Assembly: GCA_947561395.2 (NCBI GenBank)
Contig: OX387183.1
Coordinates: 58,697,915-58,761,914 of the forward strand
Direction: 5' to 3'
DNA length: 64,000 nt
DNA from: Buxus sempervirens
Taxonomy: Eukaryota > Streptophyta > Magnoliopsida > Buxales > Buxaceae
Part shown: positions 46,373 through 57,427 of the stretch, in pieces
Layout of the letters: each line of letters starts with the position of its first letter
Numbering within the stretch: position 1 is the first letter of the stretch
Translations under genes and position numbers: made by a program
The notes under the pieces: model-generated
The model's database searches: none
The model's input: the letters and a program-made list of their open reading frames with translations, nothing else
Told to the model about the DNA's origin: nothing

Positions 46373-49300
46373 ATGGCACGTACCTTCCTCTTGTTAACCT
46401 GTGCTTTGGCTCTTCTAGCTTCTGTGGCTTCTGCTGAAATCATCGAGCACTCCTTCCATGTAATCTAGCAACCTTTTGTCCTTTTCTTCCCGTTGATGTT
46501 TCTTAACTTCTGATTATTGTCTTGGTGATAACAACTTTATTGGATTCAGCTATTGCATTTTGTAGCTATCTGTTCTGATTCTCGTAGTCCTGCTGATAAT
46601 AAGAAGTTTTTTTTGTTCTGATTCTGGCCTTGGTCAACATCAACCATATTGTTCATAATAGAAAGATATCAAGGGCAATAAGGTCTTTTCAATTGACAGC
46701 ATCTAAGTTATTTCAAGAAGCTAACCCCCACCCTCTCTTCTTCTTCTTTCTTTTCTTTTTTTTTTTCCTCCTCTCTTTTTGGGTTTTGTGAAAACCACTC
46801 CTTTCTTGTTAATGAGTGGCAAAATCAGTCATTTTATTATGAAATACAGTTACCCATTTTTTGAGCTGTTCGAGATATTATATTTAGGACCTCTATATGC
46901 ATAGTTACACCTTCGTTTATCAGCTTAAGCCTTTAGTATGTGCCTTATCTTTGTCCTCCCTATGTATGTATACTCTCGTGCAAAGTCGCAAGTGTGGGAG
47001 AGTATTGAGATATTGTATTTGGGCCCTTTATATACATAGTTACGCTTTCATTTATCAGCTTAAGCTTTTGAGTGCAACAATCGTTTAGCATAAACTTCTA
47101 TTTTCTATTTCTAGAAAAGAAAATTCCCTTTGGAATGTGCGCTTCTCAGTCTATGATTTTCTAGACCGTCCTCCATTTCGGAAGAATTTAGGTCGTTTTC
47201 AATAACTGACTCACCTTTTCTAGAGAAAATGTGCGTGTATGTGTATATATTGGTGAATGCATGTGTATGTGAAATGTTTTTCAGAGGTCGAGCTCAATTC
47301 ATAAACCATGGCGCTTTATTTTCTACGATTGATTGTTTCAGGTGGGGAACTTCACTGTTCGACAACTGTGTCGGGAGCAAGTTATAACTGCGGTGAACGG
47401 TAGCCTACCTGGTCCAACCATACGGGCTCGAGAAGGAGACACGCTCATCATTCATGTCATCAACAACTCACCATACAACATGACCATCCACTGGTAAATG
47501 AGTGAAAGAAACACGTTTATTCGACAAGGATTATTAATTTTCTTCCGATAAGATCCCCAATAAGATATTTTTTCCCACATTGCCTTCAGTTTTTCAAATT
47601 ATATAGGACCGGTTCTTCATTTATTTTCAAAACAAAAAACATTTTTTTATTTATTTTACTCGGTCATAACAAGAGCAAATCACAAAGATAATATATATAT
47701 ATATATATATATTATTTTCTAATACTTCTGGTGGAAGGAAATATTAGAATGCATTGAAAAAGTTATCTTTTTGTAGTTAGAATTTTTTATTATTATTTTA
47801 GTAGTAATCTGTTGTTGTTACTTGTTGCCACTAATTTATGTTGTGGTGGCCATGTCGTGACGCAGGCACGGAGTGCTTCAGCGATTGAGCGCCTGGGCTG
47901 ACGGACCACAATTTGTGACCCAGTGTCCCATACTTCCCGGAAACAGCTACACTTACAAGTTTACTCTTGATGGGCAAGAAGGAACGCTCTGGTGGCATGC
48001 TCACGTATCATGGCTCCGTGCCACTGTTTACGGGGCACTCATCATTCGACCAAGGTCCGGACGATCATACCCGTTTCCGAAACCCTACAGGGAGTTCCCC
48101 ATCCTCCTTGGTCAGCACTCAAACCTTTATCAATATTTTTGTGCAAAAATGTTTTTTTTTTTTGGTAGCATTTGTGCAAAAATGTTGATAATGTTTTATA
48201 ATACCAATTAATATTAATGCAGGGGAGTGGTGGAATGGGAATATCGTCGACATTGTGAACGCCGGTCTCGCCAGCGGCGCCGCACCTGCTGTTTCTGACG
48301 CTTACACCATCAACGGAAAACCAGGCGATGTCTACCCCTGTCCTCAAAATCGTAAGTAAATTAGTAATCAAATCTGATGACTGTCATCAACGCCGGTCTC
48401 TCATTTGACGTCGTGGTTCATTAATTAATTTTGCTTCTACCTGCTGACTGTCATCAGAGACATATATGGTGAAAGTGGTGCATGGTAAGACCTATCTCCT
48501 CCGTATCATCAACGCTGCACTCAATAACCAGCTCTTCTTCAAGATCGCGAACCACCAGCTGAAGGTGGTCGCCGTCGACGCCGCTTACACGGAGCCCTAT
48601 CACACCGATGTTATTGTGCTTGCTCCCGGACAGACTGCCGACGTTCTTCTCATCGCCAACCAGCCCCCTGCGTACTACTACATGGCAGCAAAAGCCTACG
48701 CAAGCGCTCCGCAGCTCGGCTTCAATCCAACGACTACAACCGCCATCCTCCAGTACGAAGACGCCGTCCCAACTACACCTTTAATGCCGGTCCTACCAAA
48801 TTCAACCGACACGCCTACTGCCCACACGTTTTACACCAATCTCACGAGTCTCACGACCGGGCCCCACTGGAGGCCCGTGCCACGGGACGTGGACGAGCAT
48901 ATGTTCGTGACCGAGGGCTTGGGTCTCCTCCCCTGTGGGCCGAACCCTTTGTGTAACAGGACGCGATTCGCAGCCAGCATGAATAACGTGTCGTTCCAGC
49001 CGCCCTCCACGCTGTCCATGTTGGAAGCCTTCTTCAACGGAGTAAGTGGGATCTACACCGAGGACTTTCCCGACCGACCGCCGGTGGTGTTCGACTACAC
49101 CGGTTCAAATCTGAGCTCGTCGCTGGAGATAGCCGAGGTGGGGACGCGTGTCAAGAAGCTACGCTACAACACAACGGTGGAGATGGTGCTGCAGAACACG
49201 GCTTTGATTGCGGCGGAGAACCACCCCATACACCTGCACGGATTCAACTTCTACGTGTTGGCTCAAGGATTTGGGAACTACAACCCCAAGAGGGACCGGA

Positions 49301-49745
49301 AAATTTTCAATTTGGTTAATCCACAGGAGCGCAACACCATTGCCGTGCCGGTCGGAGGATGGGCCGTCATCAGATTCCGGGCCGATAATCCAGGTAAAAT
49401 AGTCTCTACCCAATTTTCTATTTTCCAGAAAGGGCCCCGGTTATTATTCCATTCAAAAATGCATCACAGTCGACTGTTTTAGTTGAAACAGCCAAACAGG
49501 GTTGGCGGGGCTTTGAGTTGTGTATTTTTTAGAAACTTCCTGTGATTCCGACATTTTAACGAAATATCTGACATGTGCCTTATTATGGTTCAAATCTAAA
49601 CCGTACAGGTGTTTGGCTGATGCACTGCCACCTGGACCTCCACCTGCCGTGGGGCCTGGCCACAGCTTTCGTCGTGGAGAACGGGCCAACTCCTTCGTCC
49701 ACGCTTCCTCCACCGCCGGAGGACCTTCCTAAATGTCGGAAATAA
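46373..49745 (+). CDS. Laccase L3 (secreted multicopper oxidase), 6 exons
   Basis: Exons 46373-46459, 47342-47493, 47866-48110, 48223-48351, 48458-49393 and 49609-49745 match the exon lengths of L1 exactly and encode 561 residues without interruption. The signal peptide ([19 protein letters not shown]...) and all four copper signatures are present. The last reads [15 protein letters not shown], with Leu where L1 and L4 have Phe (L4 also Leu) before MHCH and Leu where L1 has Val. Exon 4 is the most diverged part (SGAAPAVSD). Intron 3 carries a T-rich insertion that duplicates the TTGTGCAAAAATG motif. It is the sister copy of L1 from the pair duplication and is predicted to be active in the apoplast. 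Confidence 0.95.
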
Positions 49746-51412
49746 TGAACGAGGGAAACCTCTCCCATAAAGAAGCACTTCCCTGTTATGCTATACACCA
49801 TGCTGGTCTCATTTCTTTCAATTATTTTTTCTTTAGTTTATTTTTTTCATCGCAAGATCATTGTAACAAGGAATCAGTCACATAAATAATTGTGTAGCAA
49901 TTCTTGGGATGAAGTGATTTTTAATTCTATTAGTAATGTTGTGATAAGAACTTTTTTCTCTCTTAATATGAAACAAGAGTGCTGTTGAGAATGTCGTGCA
50001 TTAGAAAGGATAATCACCTTCATCCAAAGAGTGACATATAGCAATTCTTTGGATGAAGTGATTTTTAATTCTATTAGTTATGTTGTGATAAGAACTTTTT
50101 AATTCTTTGGATGAACTTTTTTCTTTTTGGGTGTTGTCGTATTAGGATGATAATCGCCAAAAACAAATTTGGGATGCTCCAAAGTCAAGTTAATTAACCT
50201 AATGGGCCGGTGTCTTTATAATGCCGTATCTGATGATGAAGTTTAACCTACCCAATGTCTAATCGGATGCAACTCAAAAGAGTGACATATAGACAATACC
50301 CTTTGTGAATACTACATTTCTTGGTGGACTCAAAGTCCAATCTGGGAGTTGAAATCATCCGTTATGTTTCCCTGAATAGTTCCCTGACGTGGCCGTAAGA
50401 TGATGCCATGTGGAGCATCTCACGGCCACTGTTTTCTCATATGTTATAAATGTATCAAGTGGGTCCAACATGAAAAAATAGTGGCCATGAGATGCTCCAC
50501 GCGGCAGCATCTCACGGCCACATCAGGGAGCACTTCAAGCAAACATGACAAAAGATTTCATTCCCTAATCTAGTATTTGGCACGCGCGCATTTGCTTTCC
50601 AATTTCCAAAGACCCATTCGATTCCATAAAAGAGACATATATATATTGACATCCTCTACAAAATTGGGTCTTGCTCTCTGAGCAAGATGCTCACATGTAA
50701 AACATTTAATGTTTAAAAAAAATTTGATATTGACCATGTAAATATTGTATTTTTTAGGAAAATTTCTAGCCATCCTATGATTAACGAGACTAGGGATGCT
50801 TAACGGGTCGGCCCGACACGGGCACGACTTGCCGGCACAGCTATGGTTGGGCCATGCCATGCTTGGCGAGCTGGTAGGCCGCCCGCAGATCTAGGATAGT
50901 TCTTTGCAAATAATAATAATAATAATAGAGAAAATGGAAAAAATAGTAATTAAAAAAAAGTTCTTTCTTCATATATTCCTGCCTCTTGAATCGTACCGAG
51001 ACATGGAGTTGCAAAGGTTTTATTTGCGTCAAGTACTACTTGACTATCCAAGCAATAATCAATACAACTAAAACTTTACAACCCCTATGTAGACGTGAAG
51101 AGGTAGAAATGAATAACGAAAAAAAAATTCATTAGAAAAATCATTTTCTTCTTAAGAAAATGAAGAAAGTAAAAAAAAAAAAAATTCATAACTTTCTTAG
51201 GGATGCCCCCATGTGAATACTTTGTTGAACCTGCCAGCCATTGGTTAAATCTCTAAATAGGACCCTAAGAAAGTAAGAAGATAAGATAAGAGATGAAAAG
51301 ATATGTGGTTTAGAGTGGGAAGGATTAGATCTATTTATAAACAACCAAAAGTAGCTTTTTAGCACATGCATCTACCCTTAAATATGACTGTTATTGGCTA
51401 TTGGAAGGATAG
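49746..51412. other. L3 3' flank up to the copia insertion
   Basis: No gene seen. It parallels 8872-10539 after L1, including the palindromic MITE and the left part of the hAT element. It ends at GATAG (51408-51412), the target duplicated by the copia element. Confidence 0.75.
50381..50529. mobile_element. Palindromic MITE, L3 copy
   Basis: Duplicate of the 9507-9656 element, starting TCCCTGACGTGG with a near-complementary end. It moved as part of the block duplication, not by a new insertion. Confidence 0.65.
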
Positions 51413-51592
51413 TGTTACTGAGTCAAGATAAGATCAGATCTTAACTGTATATATATTTAAATTCAAATTATATAACTATAGGATAGTTTGTTGTATATCC
51501 TGATTTTGTGTAATCAATCTCTTATATATAAAGACTTGAGACTTCCTCATCTATTCATTGAGGAAAACACTACGGTTTGTGAAACCTTTACA
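51413..51592 (+). repeat. Copia 5' LTR
   Basis: 180 bp from TGTTACTGAG to CCTTTACA. A TATATATAAAG motif near 51523-51533 is the likely promoter. Confidence 0.95.
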
Positions 51593-51603
51593 TGGTATCA
51601 GAG
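51593..51603 (+). other. Copia primer-binding site
   Basis: TGGTATCAGAG immediately follows the 5' LTR. This is the standard complement to the 3' end of initiator Met tRNA in plant copia elements. Confidence 0.93.
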
Positions 51604-51624
51604 TTCACAACTTTCTCTACTACT

Positions 51625-52575
51625 ATGTTATCTCAGCAACCTATTCCTGTGTTTGCAGATCTTGTTCCCAAAGCAATAAGTCATGAGCTTTTTGTGAAAT
51701 CTCTCACTGCTCAGTCAAATGCACATTCGGCCTTCTCTGTGCACCGTCAAACTCATCAAGGCACTTCCAAGAAATACACCAACAAACAGACCCGTGATGT
51801 GTCACGTCCTGTTAGAAATCAGAATTCTCGAAATTCTCGTGTTCTTTGTCAATTTTGTGATAAGGAAGGACACACAGCCAAGAGATGTTGGACGTACCTG
51901 AAATTGAACAAGAAGCAGGCTAATCTAGTGGAAGCCTTTTCCACTGTATCTATGTCTGAACATGATAACTCTGAATGGTATACTGATACTGGCGCTACTT
52001 CTCACATGAGCACTGATGCTTCTTTGCTTGACAAGTCCATCCCTTACAATGGTAATGATCGTGTATATGTTGGTAATGGCCAATCCCTCCCAATCTCTCA
52101 TACTGGTCATTCTTCACCTCTTATGTCCTCTAACTCTTTAGTTCTCAAGGATGTTCTTGTTGTTCCTGGTTTAACAAAAAATCTGTTGTCTATTAGTAAA
52201 CTCACAAAAGATAATAATTGTGTTGTTTATTTTTATGCCTCTGGGTTTGTTATACAGGATCTGGTGACAAGAGCAATGATGGGAACCGGGCGATGTGAGG
52301 GAGGTCTTTACATTCTTGAGTGTGGCCATGCAGCTCTCTTTTCTGACACTTCTTCTTCTACTGCTTTACCCTCAGTCTGGCATGCTCGATTAGGACATAC
52401 ATCTTTCCGTATTGTTCATTCATTGAATAAGCATGGTGTTATTTCATTCAATTCCTCTCAGAAGGACAGCAATAATATTCCTTGTCTTGGTTGTAAACTT
52501 GGTAAAAGTCACAGATTACCTTTTGCAATTAATGATAAACGTTGTTCTTCTAGTTTTGGATCGTATTCATTGTGA
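51625..52575 (+). pseudogene. Copia gag remnant, protease and start of integrase
   Basis: Only the end of gag remains: soon after the primer-binding site the frame enters the gag C-terminus and a CCHC knuckle (CQFCDKEGHTAKRC, about 51847-51888). The capsid domain that normally takes 200 or more residues is gone. Protease follows with the active site WYTDTGATSHM, then the integrase zinc finger with WHARLGHTSF and CLGCKLGKSH. A frameshift near 52550 ends this frame at 52575, and the integrase catalytic core continues in the next frame. No complete polyprotein can be made. Confidence 0.88.
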
Positions 52576-55318
52576 CCTTTGGGGACCCTCCCCTATTTCA
52601 TCTCTTTTTGGTTATCAATTTTATGTAGTGTTTATAGATGATCATTCTCGTTTCAGTTGGTTTTATCCTCTCAAACGAAAATCTGATTTTTATGACACTT
52701 TCATTAGATTCCAGAAATTCGTTGAAAACCAGTTTTCTACACGTATTAAATCTTTTCAGTGTGATGGAGGAACCGAATTCACCAATACTGGCTTTCAATC
52801 TCACCTTTCTAACTGTGGCATTTCCCAACGAATTTCGTGTCCTTATACACCAAATCAAAATGGTGTAGCTGAACGAAAACATCGGCACATAACTGAAACT
52901 GGTTTAACCTTACTGTTTCATTCCAGTGCTCCTCTTCATCTTTGGGTTGAGGCCTTCTCCACTGCTTGTTACCTCATCAATCGGCTCCCATCACAAGTTC
53001 TTGCCGACAAAACACCGTATGCTATTCTCTATGGTACGTCTCCTTCTTACTCCATGATAAGAAGCTTTGGGTGCTTATGTTTTCCATATTTACGTGATTA
53101 TGCACCACATAAATTGGCTCCTCGGTCTTTACCATGTGTTTTTGTTGGGTACAGTACTACACATAAGGGGTTTCGATGTCTTCATCGTCCTTGTAATCGT
53201 GTATATATATCCCGTCATGTTGATTTTTGTGAAACAAATTTTCCTTTTGCTAATGACAGCCATTTCAATCAAATTAATTCATTTGACTATGTTAGTTTTT
53301 GTGATGATTCAATTCCTGCTAACATGTCCAATGATTATTTTTCTTCAGATGCTTCCAAATCGTGTGGGTCAACTACCAAATGTCTTCCATGTGAAGACAA
53401 CAATCCTTTTAGTCATGGGTCAGATTCAATATCCTCATTCTCTACCCTTGATCAAAGCATTGATTCTTCCTTTCATGACACTACAGTAGACCCCACGTAT
53501 TCACATGTTGAGACCATTTCTTCAAATCATGTCCACCCATCATCTCCAATGACTTTACATGAGCCTTCTTCTTCTGATCACGGTATCACCTCCTCTACAG
53601 TATCTTCACATGTCCAACCCCAACCAAATCCTTCTTCACTGTTACCAACACATCCTATGATCACCCGTGGTAAGGCTGGAATTTTCAAACCAAAGGCTTA
53701 TCATGCTCTTACTGATTTACCATCTAAGTTCTTTCAGGTTTTACTAGCTCTAAAAGAACCACGTGGTTTCAAATCAGCAGCAAAGAAACCTGAATGGTTT
53801 TCTGCTATGGAAGATGAAATATCAGCTTTGCATCACAATAACACCTGGCGTCTTGTTCCACGTCCTAAAAACCACAATGTGGTCGGGTGCAGATGGATAT
53901 TTAAGACCAAATTACGAGCAGATGGCTCCATAGAAAGACATAAAGCTCGGTTGGTGGCTCAAGGATTTTCTCAGATACCAGGTCTTGACTTTGAGCACAC
54001 TTTTAGTCCTGTAGTTCGCTCATCAACTGTTAGAGTTGTTCTATCTTTGGCAGCAGCTTCAGGTTGGGCTCTTCATCAACTTGATGTTAAGAATGCATTC
54101 TTACATGGGCATTTAACAGAGGAGGTTTACATGGAGCAACCTCCTGGATTTCTGGATATTCATCATCCTAATTATGTATGTCGTCTACAGAAGTCGCTCT
54201 ATGGGTTGAAACAAGCTCCTAGAGCTTGGTTTCAACGATTTGGTTCTTATCTTATCAGACTGGGTTTCACTTCAAGCAAAGCTGATTCTTCTCTCTTTGT
54301 ATATCATGGTTCACTTGGAACCATTTATCTGCTTCTTTACGTGGATGATATGGTGATTACTGGCTCTAATCCAACTCTTGTTCGCTCGATCATCACTAGT
54401 CTTTCTAAGGAATTTTCAATGAAGGATCTTGGTCATCTTCATTATTTTTTGGGCATTGAGGTTCAACAAAGTTCTAAGAGCATTTTTTTAAGTCAAGCAA
54501 AATATGCCTTGGACTTACTTAAGAAGGCAGATATGCAAGACTGCAAACCAATTTCCACTCCATTCGTGGTTGGACACCATCTCACTGCGGAAGGCGAAGC
54601 TTTTGCTGATCCCACTCTTTTTCGTTCACTTGCAGGCGCTCTTCAGTACCTTACTATTACTAGGCCAGATTTGTCTTACAGTGTTAATACCATTTGCCAG
54701 TATATGCATGCTCCTACAGTTGATCACTTTAAGGCCTTGAAACGAGTTCTTAGATATGTCAAAGGCACCTATCATTTTGGTCTCAATCTCAATCGGCTTT
54801 CTAAACCGGAACTTATTGCTTATTCCGATGCCGATTGGGCTGGTTGCCCAGATACTAGGAGATCAACATCTGGTTATGCTATTTTCTTAGGTGGAAATTT
54901 GATTTCCTGGTGTTCTAAGAAACAGGCTACTGTGTCTCGTTCTAGTTCAGAAGCAAAATACCGCTCTCTTGCTATTGCTGCAGCTGAGGTCTCCTGGCTT
55001 CTTCAACTCTTCCGAGATTTGCACATCACTTTACATGCCAAGCCCATAATTTTGTGTGACAATAAAAGTGCCATTTTTATGGCTGGAAATCCAGTGACTC
55101 AGCAACGTTCAAAACACATTGCTATTGATTATCATTTTATTCGGGAACTTGTTGCTAATGGAGTGTTACAGATTGATTATGTCCCTTCTCATCTTCAATT
55201 AGCAGATACACTCACCAAGGGAGTCTCCAAGCCTCAATTCTTGTTATTCAGAAGCAAGTTCAATGTGTCTCCAGTACCCATGATTCACTTGAGGGGGGGT
55301 GTTACTGAGTCAAGATAA
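52554..55318 (+). pseudogene. Copia integrase core, reverse transcriptase and RNase H
   Basis: From about 52554 the frame is open to 55318 without a stop. Integrase catalytic residues appear in HCDLWGP, CDGGTEFTN and NGVAERKHRH. A Ser/Thr-rich linker leads to the RT with WIFKTKLRADGSIERHKARL, QLDVKNAFLHG and the YVDDMVI catalytic box near 54345. RNase H has SDADWAGC and SSEAKYRS, and the protein ends close to the 3' LTR. Each domain looks intact, but the frame is separated from gag-protease by the upstream frameshift, so it is called a pseudogene. Confidence 0.9.
55286..55299 (+). other. Copia polypurine tract
   Basis: TTGAGGGGGGG-type purine run immediately before the 3' LTR, the expected plus-strand priming site. 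Confidence 0.85.
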
Positions 55319-55479
55319 GATCAGATCTAAACTGTATATATATTTAAATTCAAATTATATAACTGTAGGATAGTTTGTTGTACATCCTGATTTTGTGTAA
55401 TCAATCTCTTATATATAAAGACTTGAGACTTCCTCATCTATTCATTGAGGAAAACACTACGGTTTGTGAAACCTTTACA
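55300..55479 (+). repeat. Copia 3' LTR
   Basis: 180 bp, differing from the 5' LTR by three substitutions. It is followed by the GATAG duplication and the rest of the hAT remnant. Confidence 0.95.
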
Positions 55480-55573
55480 GATAGAAATAGTTATTTACAA
55501 TCAATTACAAATATAATCCCCTACTGTAGTTGTTAAGAGGTAAAATTGTAAAAAGAAGAGGAAAAACACTTTT

Positions 55574-57365
55574 TCCCTTCCGTGATGATTTTGTAGGGTA
55601 CATTCCCATTAATTAACTTGTACCTACTCATAGTCTTAATCTCCATCAACCCCAAACTTAACCATCAAATATTTGACGTTACGCAAGATAATAATGAAGA
55701 AATTATTTTAGATATATATTTCCCCACGTGAAGTTTGAATATTCCCATCCGATCTACATTCTTAATTGTCACTGCTTACGTGGGCAACGAGTTCACTCCA
55801 GCTGGCCAAAAAAAACAAAACAAAATTGTTATCCGACTTGAGAACCCGATGTGTTTCTTGGTAGCCATCTTCTTCTAGCAATCTGCAGGCCCAAGTTCGC
55901 TTAACCATTCCAACCATTTTCTGATTTTTCTTATATTTCCGTGATGCTCTGCCCAATTGAACGAGAAAATTTTGGTAGTCAAGGCCTAACTGTTTATATT
56001 TTTTTATAATTAGTAAGCATCGCATTTTTTTTAATTTAATCCATTATTCTGCTTCATTTCCGAAAATATAATAAGAAAATCAATAGCCACATCATAAAAC
56101 ACATTACCACTAAGGTAGCATGCATGCTGATTAAGTTTTTGTCCAATTAAGTTCATGGGGTCATTCATGTACATGCCGTTACGACATCGGCATGGATCTA
56201 TATATTACTTTAATGGGGGCTACCTTGAACTATATGCGTATAAATTTCACAAGTGATTATCAATCACCCATCGGTCAGAAACCAGAATCTGCAATGAAAT
56301 GGTAAGCGGTTACCAAACACGTAACGACCAAGCCAACTCCCAAACGTTAGCTCATCTGTATCTACCTGGAGAAAGAAAGTTCGATCAAGGAAGGTGGCTT
56401 AGAGCTTTCGACAAAGATAACGAATTATTCAGGCCTTTTCATGAAGTCAACTTCTTTCTATTATTCATCTAACATATAGCCATCTCCCCTAACTTCATTC
56501 AATCCAAGAAAAGGAACGACGTTGCTCTTCCCACTAGTACTTGGTCCGAAACTTTTTATAAATCTTGTTGGCGATTCATAAGACTTCAATTCCATCACGC
56601 AATTCACTGGGCAAGATCCTGTCGTATTTGACGTCCGTCCATTTAGAAAGAGAGGTTTTAGAACGATTCCGTCGGAATTTTCAGATGCAATTTTGGTCTT
56701 CTATGCTTCTGCCGTTGAAAGTTTTGACAAATTAACTTGTACGAAGTAGTTGGAGAAAAGTAACTTAGACGCAGTAAAATTTAATGAGAAGTTCAACGGT
56801 AAATGCTTCACTAACAAGTTATTCAAAGCTCATATTTTCTAGAATAGCTTATAAGTTAGCTTGCATGCATATATGCATATAGCTGCATATCATGCCTTTT
56901 CTTTGTTTTGTTTTGTTTTTTTTAAATTAAAAATTTGAGCTGTAGACACTGCAATGACAGAAAGCTTTTGTAATTTATCAAAGTCTAAGATCACGAACGA
57001 GACTTGGACAAAAATGACTTTCTGGGTTAGTCAAAAATACCAAATGTGAGGGGCCTGCAATTGCTTCAGCAACTGGATTTCCATGGTACGTGACCTTTTT
57101 TGTTTATAGTAAGCTGATGAACAACTGATGCTATGAGATAACGAAGGTTCTGCTAATTTATTGAATGTTAGTTTCCATGATTTCGATGGACTTACGCCGG
57201 CCTTTTGAGCTTTAACTACACCGTCACGCAAACGTGTGAAGCCTTAAGGCTTGACCTCCATTATTAATACCCATCTTTTTGTGCAGAATTTTCAGCAACA
57301 CGGATTGAAAGATTTTGTGAATAGTTATCTAAGCACGTTCTTGGAAGAAGCCCCGAAGCCTCTAA
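55574..57365. other. L4 upstream block, copy of the L2 upstream block
   Basis: No gene seen. It starts at the tandem-duplication junction (CCTTCCGTGATG) and follows 10634-12859, but lacks the hAT MITE of that copy. The single ATGGGGGC at 56213-56220 is the empty target site. The 87-codon minus-strand frame 56025-55762 is the counterpart of 11132-10869. Confidence 0.75.
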
Positions 57366-57372
57366 TATAAAG
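57366..57372 (+). promoter_or_regulatory. TATA box of laccase L4
   Basis: TATAAAG 56 bp before the L4 start codon, in the conserved promoter segment. Confidence 0.6.
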
Positions 57373-57427
57373 GAGAGCAGCTCCTCTTTTCGTTCATCAT
57401 CCCCTTCTTCGCCTTCTTTCATAGGAA

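Larger units (their letters stand above)
51413..55479 (+). mobile_element. Complete Ty1/copia retrotransposon, gag-deleted
   Basis: 4067 bp with two 180-bp LTRs, a primer-binding site for initiator Met tRNA, a polypurine tract and a perfect 5-bp duplication GATAG (51408-51412 and 55480-55484). The L1-L2 interval has the empty site near 10535. The LTRs differ at three positions without indels, so the insertion is recent. Most of gag is missing and there is one frameshift in integrase, so it would need help from another element to move. Confidence 0.96.
50791..55573. mobile_element. Truncated hAT element split by copia, L3 side
   Basis: It starts TAGGGATGCTTAA after AACGAGAC, continues to 51412, and resumes after the copia element at 55485 up to the CACTTTTT junction near 55573. 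Like the L1-side copy it lacks a right end and is fused there to laccase upstream sequence. Confidence 0.7.
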
